Part shown: positions 15,551 through 23,932 of the stretch, piece after piece
Position numbering within the stretch: the stretch's first letter is position 1
Layout: every line of letters begins with the position of its first letter
Assembly: GCA_023459355.1 (NCBI GenBank)
Contig: JAEWUM010000020.1
Location: 1 to 32,714, forward strand
Length of the DNA: 32,714 nt
Direction of reading: 5' to 3'
Source: Bacteroidota bacterium
GTDB taxonomy: Bacteria > Bacteroidota > Bacteroidia > Bacteroidales > Paludibacteraceae
Program-made: the position numbers and the translations under genes
Notes under the pieces: generated by a model
Databases searched by the model: none
Told to the model about the DNA's origin: nothing
Seen by the model: the letters and a program-made list of their open reading frames with translations, nothing else

Positions 15551-17101
15551 CTTTCCGTTTTCCGTTTTTCGTTCTCCGCTATTAGCTATTCGTTTTTTCT
15601 TTCTATATCTTTTATACCATATAATAAAACCTGATATATTCAGGTAAAGTGTGAATAACCCGGTTAACGGCACCACCAAAATATAAAAATCACCCATAAA
15701 GAACTGATAGATGCGCCCGGTATGGATCTCCTGCGCCACATTCCACAGCGGCATAGGATTTTTATCGATGACTTCTTTTGGCATAGCCGGAAATTTCTCT
15801 TTGTTGAAAGTGCTGTTTGTCCCTTTGTCGTAATCGAAAATCAGGGGATGGTTACCAAAGTGAGCAGCATATCCGGAGATTTTATGCGCCCCTACCGGAT
15901 GACCCTTCTTTGTTGGACGAATCCAGTGCTTGTTATCTATCAAATCAATAATTTCATCAGTTATGTAATTCCAACTGAACAAACCTTCGAAAGAACCTAC
16001 CCATAAAGTATGGTCACCTTTTTCTTCCAGTACGGTGACTCCCATCACACTTGCGGGAGGTTGTTTCTCAAAACGTACCATGCTATTGAAATGATCATCA
16101 GTATAATAAAACGCTTCTACAGTTGAAATGATGTAACGATCTTCTTTTTCAATATAAATAATACGTCTTAATTGATCGTGCCAGGGGTTGGGTGTGTCCA
16201 ACTCCGTATAGGGTATCTTCCCGACTTTGGCTTCAGCAATCGGAATGAGCAGGGGAGGTCGAAGAAAAATACCCGTTGCCGTAGTGATAATCAATAAAAC
16301 AATGGTCAGATATCCGATTCTGTTGTGCCATTTCAGGTTCCATTGATATTGACGTTTCAGTATTTTTCTTTTGTGTTCCCTGTGTTCTTTATCTTTCAGT
16401 TTTTTCTTGTTTACAAACATGATGAAGCCTCCGATACTCAAAAATACCATGACTAATGCCACAAAATCAACCACCAGTTTGCCTGCCAGTCCATAAATGG
16501 CGCCACTGTGTATAACCCACAATGTTTTGAACAGGCCGACTTTTTTGTCGTAACCGGAAGGAGCGGGGAGGTCAATCCGTTTGAAAGTCTGATAATTCGT
16601 TGAAGCGAATAAGTTGGAGCGTGTCAGCACCAACAGTGTGTCGTTTCGCAACAACAAATCAACTACATTTTCTTCATTCACCGGAAGTGTAATTTTTTTC
16701 CAATGCTTTACTGTTGTGTCATAGATGTGTAGCCCGAACAAAGAACCGGCAGCAAGCAAACTGTCATTTAGTTTCAGTACCTTCGAAATCTTGTGGTTGT
16801 CAACTCCCTTCGGAAAACCTGTGTTGAAATCAGTAAACCGACTGAACAAGCTATCAGTTAACCAAACGCCGATATTGCCATAAACCAAAATGCTGTCGTT
16901 GGTGAACTTTTCGGTTGAGCGGACTGCTGCAAAATTCCAGTCGTGATAGGAATAGTTGCGTGGCAGGTATTTCCGGTCGATGCCAATGCCAGAAACCAAC
17001 TTCCGGTGGTTCATGATGATACCGGAAAAACTGAATAAAATGAGCACAATCAGCAGGACGACACCCAACCAGCGATGGTGTTTCCGAAGAAGTCGAATCA
17101 T
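15524..17101 (-). CDS. PepSY-type transmembrane protein
   Basis: About 525 residues from ATG 17101 (an ATG six codons upstream, 17119, is an alternative). There are four likely membrane segments: the first at about 9-25 after RLLRKHHRWLGV, a second near 205-225, a third near 260-280 after the conserved KWHNRIGYLT, and a last near 475-495. Two periplasmic regions lie between, resembling PepSY-associated TM proteins found with haem/iron or respiratory functions. The substrate is unknown; histidines at the helix starts could bind haem (inference). The last ~20 residues (from about IANSGERKTENGK) are encoded by a heptamer tract and palindrome copy 4, so the tail is probably repeat-derived. It lies between the nitric oxide reductase and hemerythrin genes. 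Confidence 0.75.
   Translation of the reverse strand: MIRLLRKHHRWLGVVLLIVLILFSFSGIIMNHRKLVSGIGIDRKYLPRNYSYHDWNFAAVRSTEKFTNDSILVYGNIGVWLTDSLFSRFTDFNTGFPKGVDNHKISKVLKLNDSLLAAGSLFGLHIYDTTVKHWKKITLPVNEENVVDLLLRNDTLLVLTRSNLFASTNYQTFKRIDLPAPSGYDKKVGLFKTLWVIHSGAIYGLAGKLVVDFVALVMVFLSIGGFIMFVNKKKLKDKEHREHKRKILKRQYQWNLKWHNRIGYLTIVLLIITTATGIFLRPPLLIPIAEAKVGKIPYTELDTPNPWHDQLRRIIYIEKEDRYIISTVEAFYYTDDHFNSMVRFEKQPPASVMGVTVLEEKGDHTLWVGSFEGLFSWNYITDEIIDLIDNKHWIRPTKKGHPVGAHKISGYAAHFGNHPLIFDYDKGTNSTFNKEKFPAMPKEVIDKNPMPLWNVAQEIHTGRIYQFFMGDFYILVVPLTGLFTLYLNISGFIIWYKRYRKKKRIANSGERKTENGKRRGAMLAP
15547..15594. repeat. Heptamer tract inside the PepSY gene 3' end
   Basis: Units of the cgttttc/ggaaaac family (ctttccgttttccgtttttcg, then gctattagctattcg) that encode the last residues of the PepSY protein on the minus strand. 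Same family as 5947-5978. Confidence 0.8.
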
Positions 17102-17123
17102 GTTGTTTCTTTTTAACAATATA

Positions 17124-17238
17124 AACCATGTAAGTCATATAAGTTACATATAAGCTTTAAATACTCCTTGTTATTCAGAAAGCTATGTGAACAAAATTAA
17201 GGAAAAGCTTATATGGAACTTATATGACTTATATGGTT
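17124..17238. repeat. 35-bp inverted repeat between NO reductase and PepSY genes
   Basis: Arms at 17124-17158 and 17204-17238 are inverse complements at 33 of 35 positions, around a 45-nt spacer. Each arm is built from near-repeats of catataagt. A -7-like TAATTTTG on the minus strand (17199-17192) lies in the spacer and could serve the PepSY gene. The right arm ends 6 bp from the reductase stop codon. Confidence 0.9.
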
Positions 17239-17243
17239 AAATC

Positions 17244-19469
17244 CTAATTATTTGTTTTTTTTGCAAAAAACGTTTTCTGTGCCAAATCAAAGAAAATAAT
17301 CAAGCCACCCAGAATCATCAAGCCATCAGGAACAGTACGTGCCCACATCCAGCCTTGCATCACATCAACGGTTTCGCGGAGACGAGCCGTGAAATAACCA
17401 GCTTCCATTGCAACTTCCGACTGATAAATACCGATGATATATGTCGGGATGGTAAAGAGTAATGCTCCGGCAGTCAGCGTCCAGAACCCGATTTTACTTA
17501 ATTTGTCGTTCCATACATAATTGTTTGCCAACGCATTGGCTCGGGAAGTCAGGTACAGGAACGCGATGGAAATGTAACCGAAAGCGCCGAGCAACGCCAC
17601 GTGACCGTGCGGCATAATGAGGTAAGTACCGTGAGAATAGTAATTGATAGTCGGCGTGTTGATAACCATGCCGAAGAAACCGGCACCAATCCAGTTCATC
17701 ACAGCCGAACCGGCAATCCACATAAATGGGGTACTGTAATGGAAATCTTCTCCGGAGAAAAGTTTTTCCCTTTGGTTTTTCCAGGCTTCAATAATCATCA
17801 GCGCCAGTGGAAGAGGCTCTAAAGCTGAGAATATACCGCCAATGGCAATCCAGTACTCGTCCAATCCCTGCCACCAGTAGTGGTGACCAACACCCAGCGT
17901 GCCACTCAGCGAGATGAGGAAGAGTTCGAACAACATCACCCTTACGGCTGTTTTGTGACTGATTAGTCCGAGCGATACCGTGAAGAAAGCAATCACCCCG
18001 GCAGCAAACAATTCGAAAGTAAGCTCCACCCACAGGTGGATTACCCACCAACGATAGTAATCGTCCACCGTGTAGTTAGGCATGATTTTGTGTACCGGCA
18101 TCATACCCGCGATGTACAAAGTCGCGATGGCAAAAGCCGACCAGATAATCGTACTTACAATCGGGTTATTGGTTGCCGCTTTGCGAATCAGCGAAATGAT
18201 GAGGATAAACCAGAATACCAGTCCGACCACCAACCCAATGTCCCAGGCGCGGCCGAGGTTAATCAACTCACGGCCTTCGTTGCCCAGCCAGAACCAGGTC
18301 TCCCGCATTTGTCCGGTTGCACCCATGTACAAACCGATGATGCTACCGACAGCCACCACTACCAGCGAAATCCAGAGCACATCAATCAGCCAGGGGAATT
18401 TGTGGTCGCGGTTGGCTACCCAGGGTGCAATCAACAACCCGCCGACCAACCAGCCCACAGCAACCCACAAAATGGCAATCTGCGTATGCATGGAACGCAA
18501 TACGTTGAAAGGCAGAATTTCCTGAGATACGATGAAGTCATTGGTAGGATCGGTGTAAAGGTGAGCCAGGTAACCTCCTATAAACAGTTGTACCACAAAC
18601 AAACCCATCACAATCGGGATGTATTTGAGTAATTTTTTCTGGGAGCGGAAAAGCGATGTTACCTTTAAAGGTTCTTCCAGCTTTTCGTTTTCATCCTTTT
18701 TCAACAGATATTCGTAAGAAAGGAAAATCACGAGGATGGTCAGCGACCACAATATCAAAAATTCCCAAAGCGAAACCTCATGGGAGAAAAAGGTCAGATC
18801 CTGATCAATCATAGGCTCAGGCGGCCAGTTGTTCGACCAGGTGCGCTCGGTACCCGGACGGAGCGAAGAAGCAACCAATTGCGCCCAATCAATAAAAGCC
18901 GCAATTTTTACCGCTTCATTGGGACGGATGATTCCCCCTCTGAAAGCCCTTTCCGGGTCGCCGTTTACCAACAGATCGACTAAATATGCTACGTTCGCGT
19001 GGTAAGCTGCTGCCGAAGCATCTGTATAGACGGTGGTTTCTTCGAGTAATTCAGTTTGTCTTCTGAAATCTTCAATAACCCTGACTTTCACAGCGCCCCG
19101 TTCGATGTCTGTCAGTTCGTCATTCGGTTTGCCGTACAACTCTTTCCCATAATAATCATAAAGATATAGCGCCCGGTAATGTAAAAAATCAGTAGAAAAG
19201 TCAGAACCCATATAAGCGCCCATACCCAGTAATGAGCCCCAGTCGGTGAGGTCGAATTGTTGGAAATAGCCTTTTCCTGCAACGACATCGTCATAAGTAT
19301 AAAGCACCTCTCCACTGACCGATTTTACTTCTTTCGGAATGGGTGGAACTTCCTTTTGCAGGTTGGCTGTGTAGCGGATGAGCATGGTAACCATGATCAG
19401 CGCGATGATCCAGAAGGCTGTGTATAAGCCTTTTCTGCTCATAAATTTGTCAAGCAATGATTCTTTCAT
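17244..19469 (-). CDS. norB: Quinol-type nitric oxide reductase (qNOR), NorB/NorZ family
   Basis: 741 residues, one N-terminal helix, a haem-less cytochrome-c-like periplasmic domain (about 50-225, with NNWPPEP) and the multi-helix haem-copper-type core. Haem ligands H328 (LRSMHTQ) and H621/H623 (MPHGHVALLG), non-haem iron ligands H478 (WWVIHLWVE) and H529-H530 (GVGHHYWW), and glutamates E482 and E486 are present. The fused layout is that of qNOR, which reduces 2 NO to N2O with quinol. At the quinol pocket, H303 and D715 appear kept, but aspartate (D307) stands where qNORs have AHYxVE glutamate. Both GHH histidines argue against NO dismutase. It lies 70 bp behind the Rrf2-type regulator gene, which probably controls it. 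Confidence 0.93.
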   Translation of the reverse strand: MKESLLDKFMSRKGLYTAFWIIALIMVTMLIRYTANLQKEVPPIPKEVKSVSGEVLYTYDDVVAGKGYFQQFDLTDWGSLLGMGAYMGSDFSTDFLHYRALYLYDYYGKELYGKPNDELTDIERGAVKVRVIEDFRRQTELLEETTVYTDASAAAYHANVAYLVDLLVNGDPERAFRGGIIRPNEAVKIAAFIDWAQLVASSLRPGTERTWSNNWPPEPMIDQDLTFFSHEVSLWEFLILWSLTILVIFLSYEYLLKKDENEKLEEPLKVTSLFRSQKKLLKYIPIVMGLFVVQLFIGGYLAHLYTDPTNDFIVSQEILPFNVLRSMHTQIAILWVAVGWLVGGLLIAPWVANRDHKFPWLIDVLWISLVVVAVGSIIGLYMGATGQMRETWFWLGNEGRELINLGRAWDIGLVVGLVFWFILIISLIRKAATNNPIVSTIIWSAFAIATLYIAGMMPVHKIMPNYTVDDYYRWWVIHLWVELTFELFAAGVIAFFTVSLGLISHKTAVRVMLFELFLISLSGTLGVGHHYWWQGLDEYWIAIGGIFSALEPLPLALMIIEAWKNQREKLFSGEDFHYSTPFMWIAGSAVMNWIGAGFFGMVINTPTINYYSHGTYLIMPHGHVALLGAFGYISIAFLYLTSRANALANNYVWNDKLSKIGFWTLTAGALLFTIPTYIIGIYQSEVAMEAGYFTARLRETVDVMQGWMWARTVPDGLMILGGLIIFFDLAQKTFFAKKTNN

Positions 19470-19539
19470 GTTACAAAATTTTAATCATTAAATAATTGAA
19501 TTAAATAATACAGTAAAGTAGTATATTGAATTAAAAAAA

Positions 19540-19953
19540 TTAATATTTATTTACAGTCATAATATCCAAATCCCTGATAGTCTTAGTTGTAAATGCTTTT
19601 AGAAATTCCTCCCTTACCGGCACCCAGGTCGAATGCATCACGCAGGGATTTGTATCACTACATTCACAAAAACCGAGTGCACATCCCGTATATTTATCCA
19701 TTCCTTCCACAGCGTTTATTACATCAGCCAGGTATATTTCACCGGAACTTTTCAGGAATTTATATCCACCGTCCCGTCCCTGTATGCTGGTGATAAAGCC
19801 TGCTTTTGTAAGATCGGTCATCAAGCGGCGCAGGTATTTATCTGAAATCTTCAACTCATCTATCAGGTATTTAGCTGAGTGCAAACGATTTTCGTCCTTG
19901 GCCATAAAGCAGAGGATGCGCAGGGCGTATTCCGATGTGTTGGAAAGTTTCAT
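19540..19953 (-). CDS. Rrf2-family regulator, NsrR-like
   Basis: 137 residues. An N-terminal winged helix (about 1-65, KLSNTSEYALRILCFMA then RRLMTDLTKAGFI and GRDGGY) is followed by a dimer helix and a cysteine cluster C91-x4-C96-x-C98-x5-C104, which could ligate an iron-sulfur cluster. Rrf2 proteins of this type (NsrR) lose DNA binding when NO attacks the cluster. With the nitric oxide reductase gene next downstream in the same direction, an NsrR-like NO-sensing repressor is the best reading; IscR-like or other Rrf2 roles are less likely. Two copies of an operator-like sequence bracket its own -7 element. Confidence 0.88.
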   Translation of the reverse strand: MKLSNTSEYALRILCFMAKDENRLHSAKYLIDELKISDKYLRRLMTDLTKAGFITSIQGRDGGYKFLKSSGEIYLADVINAVEGMDKYTGCALGFCECSDTNPCVMHSTWVPVREEFLKAFTTKTIRDLDIMTVNKY

Positions 19954-19962
19954 TAAATGCTA

Positions 19963-20009
19963 CTTTGAAGTAATATTTTGTGCAAATGTAAATATTATCT
20001 TTGAAGTAA
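19963..20009 (-). promoter_or_regulatory. Paired operator-like sites in the rrf2-like promoter
   Basis: The 11-mer TTACTTCAAAG on the minus strand occurs twice, at 20009-19999 and 19973-19963, 36 bp apart. One copy fills the -33/-7 spacer and the other follows the -7 element near the expected transcription start. The second copy is also part of an imperfect palindrome TACTT-TG-AAGTA. The placement fits repression by the regulator's own product. Confidence 0.55.
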
Positions 20010-20013
20010 CAAA
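19983..20013 (-). promoter_or_regulatory. Promoter of the rrf2-like gene
   Basis: On the minus strand TTTG (20013-20010), a 19-bp spacer and TACATTTG (19990-19983) match the Bacteroidota -33/-7 promoter, about 30 bp before the start codon. The nitric oxide reductase and further genes downstream may be read from it. Confidence 0.75.
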
Positions 20014-20066
20014 TATTAACGATAAAAAATATAAAAGAACAAGCATGATAATTCATTAAATATCGA

Positions 20067-20074
20067 TACTTTTG
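20067..20074 (+). promoter_or_regulatory. -7 element of the transglutaminase-like lipoprotein gene
   Basis: TACTTTTG fits TAnnTTTG, 43 bp before the ATG at 20118 and divergent from the rrf2-like promoter. No clear -33 element. Confidence 0.45.
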
Positions 20075-20117
20075 CATGGCGAAAAAATTGTAATTCAATC
20101 CGATACCCATTTCCCAA

Positions 20118-21245
20118 ATGAATAATAAAAAAATATTGATTTTACTCCCAGCAATCCTGTTGCTGATGACTTCCTGTTCGCTTTTTCAACTCATCGAATG
20201 GGGGTTTGAAGACAAAAAAGACAATTCGATTTATCCTTCGGCAGTATTGGCACTTGCCGGTTATGATGAAAACAATGAAGTGGATGTGCAGAACAGCAAA
20301 CGCAATCAATCCATCAGGGTTCTGAAGGATTACGTTTCGATTTATTTAGTACCTAAAGATGACAATACCAAAATAGAAGTGGAGGTGAAAGAATCGGAAT
20401 ACTGGTACGCATCGAAAGCAGTATTTAGCTGTGATAAGGCCGATGACCGTTATATCTACAAGCCGGTAATCAACTGGAAATACGATGTGTTAAGAAAGCT
20501 GAGTCAGCCGACGCCTGTGAATATGGTTGTGCAACTGACCGTAAACGGCGAAGATGCGGGTGAACGTTCGAAAACGCTGAATTTACGCAGCATCAACGAG
20601 TGCGTGTTTGCCATGCGCGATGGTGAACGACTGATTGACTTCAACATGCTTTTTGCCGCCTATGTAAATGAAGATCATCCGTTGATTCAGCAAATACTGA
20701 AAGAAGGGCTGGAAACCGACATCATTAAATCATACAAGGGATATCAGGGTGGAAAAGAAATGAACGTGTACGCGCAGGTTTTGTCTATCTGGAACGCTTT
20801 GGAAACCAGGGGGATTCATTATAGTAACCTGATTGAGTCGAGCCAGTCGTCGCCGGTTTACTTTTCCCAGCGTGTCAGGACAATCGAGGAAGCGTTGACC
20901 TACTCGCAGGCCAACTGTGTGGATGGCACCGTCCTGTTTGCTTCCCTACTGAAAGCCATCGGCATTGATCCCGTGTTGGTCCGTGTTCCCGGTCACATGT
21001 TCCTGGGATTCTATGTGAATAGAAAACATACCAAAATGGAATTCTTAGAAACAACTTTATTGGGTGCCGAAGAAATCGGACTGAAAGAAGAACTAACCCA
21101 GTTTCTTGGCGTTGAATCCTACGATTCCTTTCTCAAAGCTATCGACAAAGGCAAGGAACGTTACGAGCAATACAAGGATTCTGCTAGCCTTACAATGATT
21201 GATGTTAAGGAAATCAGAAAGTATATCAAGCCGATAGGAATGTGA
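20118..21245 (+). CDS. Lipoprotein with transglutaminase-like domain
   Basis: 375 residues. Signal peptide with lipobox LLMTSC places the lipidated cysteine at C20, so the mature protein is membrane-anchored. The middle is a beta-rich domain (about 60-155). The C-terminal part holds a transglutaminase/cysteine-protease-like core with C267 (NCVDGTVLFASLLKAIGI), H293 (RVPGHMFLGFY) and an acidic residue nearby (E308 or E311), matching the Cys-His-Asp/Glu order. It may cleave or cross-link peptides at the cell surface, but the substrate is unknown. Divergent from the rrf2-like gene, and followed 96 bp later by the OmpA-family gene, which has its own promoter. Confidence 0.83.
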   Translation: MNNKKILILLPAILLLMTSCSLFQLIEWGFEDKKDNSIYPSAVLALAGYDENNEVDVQNSKRNQSIRVLKDYVSIYLVPKDDNTKIEVEVKESEYWYASKAVFSCDKADDRYIYKPVINWKYDVLRKLSQPTPVNMVVQLTVNGEDAGERSKTLNLRSINECVFAMRDGERLIDFNMLFAAYVNEDHPLIQQILKEGLETDIIKSYKGYQGGKEMNVYAQVLSIWNALETRGIHYSNLIESSQSSPVYFSQRVRTIEEALTYSQANCVDGTVLFASLLKAIGIDPVLVRVPGHMFLGFYVNRKHTKMEFLETTLLGAEEIGLKEELTQFLGVESYDSFLKAIDKGKERYEQYKDSASLTMIDVKEIRKYIKPIGM

Positions 21246-21305
21246 TATAATATCAATGACTTATCCATTTTTATCTCCCATCAACCAATAATGCAATTAT
21301 TTTTT

Positions 21306-21313
21306 TATCTTTG
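21306..21313 (+). promoter_or_regulatory. -7 element of the OmpA-family gene
   Basis: TATCTTTG fits TAnnTTTG, 28 bp before the start codon at 21342. It lies inside the upstream extension of the open frame, which supports the internal ATG as the true start. Confidence 0.5.
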
Positions 21314-21341
21314 TGAGTCTTATTTCAACAAGGGTAATATT

Positions 21342-23930
21342 ATGAAAAGAATTTGTATAGCCATTCGCTTCGTGCTATTGTTCTGTTTGCTGGGTGTTGG
21401 CGCTTCGCAGGCACAGTTGATTAATAATATGTATTTTTTGGATAACTCGCCGTTACGTCATCATTATAATCCGTCGTTTCAGCCACTAAATAATTTTTAC
21501 CTGGATTTTCCGCTCCTGGGAAATTTACAATTTACCTTGAATACGGATATTCCTACTTACAAAGAAGCTGGGTTTCCACGGCGACATGTCTTTAATATCG
21601 AGGCGGATAAAGCACAGATGCTGTCGGCACTACGTCCGATGTCGAATATATTTACCGAGGGACAGGTGAACCTGCTGGATTTTGGATTTCGTCACAACCG
21701 CAATTTTTGGTCGTTTACTGTTACCCAAAAGGCCGACCTGATGATCGATTTGCCTAAAAGTTTCTTCGATGTGTATTTTAACGGTTTTCAGCTGACTGAT
21801 GGATATTCAGCCAGTTTTAAGGACTTTAATCTGAGTGGTTCTACCTATACCGAAACGGCACTCGGCTATTCGAGGGATGTGAACGGACGTTTTGGCTTTG
21901 GCGCCAAAGCTAAATTGCTGTATGGAAACAACTATTTCGCCATGAATGCTTCGCAGGCTAATTTTGCGTATGCCAATAACCAGGTGGATGCCGTGGCAAA
22001 TATCGCTGTACTGAAAGCTTCTCCTTTCAATCTCAATGACCGGCTCGGACTGGAAAAACCGGCCACTTTCTTCGACTATATCTTACCCGAAGGCTTCGGT
22101 GGTGCGTTGGATCTGGGTGTGCATTACAAACCTATCAAGAATTTGGCACTGGCAGCTGCAGTTACGGATTTGGGACTGATGCGCTGGGGAAAATTGAATT
22201 CTATTAATTATCAATTGAATTATAAGTTTGATGCTATGGCCTGGAAAAATAGTCACCCTGAATTTACAGGTACAGATGTGCCGGTTGATAGCATCCTCGC
22301 GAATATCAGAAAAAAACTCACGGTGACCCGTAGCAATAAACCGGGCATCAGCAATTACCTGACTCCTAAACTGAATGTTTCTGCCGAATATAGTATTCTT
22401 AATAATTTATTGGGTGTGGGCGTATTGTCGCGTAGCATGTTCCGTGAAGATCGGTCTTTGCATGAATTAACAACCGCGTTTAATATCCGCCCGGCCAACT
22501 GGGTAAACCTGGCTTTATCTTATTCGATAACCAATGGCAAGGCCAGTAACTTCGGATTCGGTGCTAATTTCCGTACCGGCAAGTTTAACATCTTTCTGTC
22601 GGCAGATTATATCCCGTTCCAGTATGTCGGACTTGACCTGCAACAGTTTGATCCCGTTATTCCGGCTATTTCTTTACCGCTTGGTTATAATTCCGATCGG
22701 ATTAATTTTGCCCTGGGCTTTAATTATGCGATTGGTGATAAAAAGGATACAGACAAAGATGGCATCAGCGATAAATTCGATAAATGTTCCGATACCCCGC
22801 TGGGAGTAAAAGTTGATAGCCGTGGTTGTCCGGTTGACTCGGATAGAGATGGTGTGCCCGATTACCTCGATTTATGTCCCGGTACTCCGAAAGAAGCCCG
22901 TGCTTTTGTCGGACCAGATGGTTGTCCACTTGATACCGATGGTGATGGTGTGCCCGATTACCTCGATAAATGTCCCGATTCTTCTTCCAAAGCCCGTGGA
23001 CATGTTGATTCGATTGGTTGTCCAATCGATACCGACCAGGATGGGGTGATGGATTACATGGATAATTGTCCCGAAACCCCGATAGGTATCGCGGTCGATT
23101 CAGTGGGTTGTCCGGTTGATACCGACCAGGATGGCGTACCCGATTACCTCGATTTATGTCCCGGTTCTCCGGCAGCTTCCCGTGGTTTTGTGGACCCGAA
23201 TGGCTGTCTCCTCGATACCGATGATGACGGTGTGCCCGATTATCTTGATTTGTGTCCCGACACCCCGGTCGAAGCCCGTGGATTCGTGGATATAAATGGT
23301 TGTTTGATTGATGAGGATGATGACGGCGTACCTGACTATCGCGATGATTGTAAAGATACACCTTTTGCTGCCCGCGAAATGGTAGATCATCGTGGTTGCC
23401 CGAAAGATTCTGATTTCGATGGAATTCCGGATTACCTGGATGATTGTCCACGCGTACCTGGTCTGCCAGAATACCGTGGTTGTCCCGAAATAAAGAAGGA
23501 AGTCAGAACCCTTTTCCAAAAAGCCATGCAAAGCATTCAGTTCAGGGAAGATACCCTGGAATTTACACAGTCATCCTACGCCATACTCGATCAGATCGTG
23601 GTGGTGTTGAAAGTGAATGACAATTTCAGCCTCGAGATCCAGGGACATACCGATAACATCATCAGAAATAAAACGGATGCTGCTGATGGCATTGTGAAAG
23701 ATTCTGTTGCACAACAGAAGGCTGATTCCCTGCACAAAGTTCAGATTTCAGAAGGCTATGCGAAGTTGGTGAAGCAATACCTGACTTCAAAAGGAGTTAA
23801 TGAGAATCGTCTGATTGTAAAAGGTTTCGGAGATACTAAACCGGTAGCATCCAATCAGAGTCCGGCCGGTCGCAATAAAAACCGGCGGGTGGAATTGATG
23901 ATTGTTTTTGAAGAAATCAAAAAGGATTAA
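21342..23930 (+). CDS. DUF5723 barrel-thrombospondin type 3-OmpA protein
   Basis: About 862 residues from ATG 21342, chosen because a signal peptide (MKRICIAIRFVLLFCLL...ASQA) begins there and an upstream ATG (21291) precedes the -7 element. Three parts follow. A DUF5723-like beta-rich outer-membrane domain (about 25-465) starts with NNMYFLDNSPLRHHYNPSFQP. Eight calcium-binding thrombospondin type 3 repeats (about 468-716) each carry a DxDxDGVPDYLDxC core. A C-terminal OmpA-like peptidoglycan-binding domain (about 720-862) has GHTDN and NRRVEL. Likely anchors the outer membrane to the wall through a rigid stalk. Ends just before a bidirectional terminator. Confidence 0.9.
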   Translation: MKRICIAIRFVLLFCLLGVGASQAQLINNMYFLDNSPLRHHYNPSFQPLNNFYLDFPLLGNLQFTLNTDIPTYKEAGFPRRHVFNIEADKAQMLSALRPMSNIFTEGQVNLLDFGFRHNRNFWSFTVTQKADLMIDLPKSFFDVYFNGFQLTDGYSASFKDFNLSGSTYTETALGYSRDVNGRFGFGAKAKLLYGNNYFAMNASQANFAYANNQVDAVANIAVLKASPFNLNDRLGLEKPATFFDYILPEGFGGALDLGVHYKPIKNLALAAAVTDLGLMRWGKLNSINYQLNYKFDAMAWKNSHPEFTGTDVPVDSILANIRKKLTVTRSNKPGISNYLTPKLNVSAEYSILNNLLGVGVLSRSMFREDRSLHELTTAFNIRPANWVNLALSYSITNGKASNFGFGANFRTGKFNIFLSADYIPFQYVGLDLQQFDPVIPAISLPLGYNSDRINFALGFNYAIGDKKDTDKDGISDKFDKCSDTPLGVKVDSRGCPVDSDRDGVPDYLDLCPGTPKEARAFVGPDGCPLDTDGDGVPDYLDKCPDSSSKARGHVDSIGCPIDTDQDGVMDYMDNCPETPIGIAVDSVGCPVDTDQDGVPDYLDLCPGSPAASRGFVDPNGCLLDTDDDGVPDYLDLCPDTPVEARGFVDINGCLIDEDDDGVPDYRDDCKDTPFAAREMVDHRGCPKDSDFDGIPDYLDDCPRVPGLPEYRGCPEIKKEVRTLFQKAMQSIQFREDTLEFTQSSYAILDQIVVVLKVNDNFSLEIQGHTDNIIRNKTDAADGIVKDSVAQQKADSLHKVQISEGYAKLVKQYLTSKGVNENRLIVKGFGDTKPVASNQSPAGRNKNRRVELMIVFEEIKKD
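22745..23490 (+). repeat. DNA encoding eight thrombospondin type 3 repeats
   Basis: Eight in-frame units of about 90-96 bp. Some stretches are nearly identical at the DNA level (for example the segment for DGVPDYLDLCPG in units 2 and 5), while others have drifted, so copy number could change by recombination. Confidence 0.85.
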
Positions 23931-23932
23931 AT

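Noticed and set aside
18036..18632. 198-codon open frame opposite the NO reductase gene
   Set aside because: Composition is that of an antisense shadow, with no recognisable domain, and the reductase is strongly supported on the other strand.
17244..19469. NO dismutase rather than NO reductase
   Set aside because: Both histidines of the GHH iron motif (529-530), E482/E486 and most of the quinol-site residues are retained, whereas NO dismutases are known for replacing an iron-ligand histidine and losing the quinol site.
22765..23451. 228-codon open frame opposite the thrombospondin type 3 repeats
   Set aside because: It arises from the codon pattern of the Asp-rich repeats on the other strand (His/Arg/Asn-rich translation).
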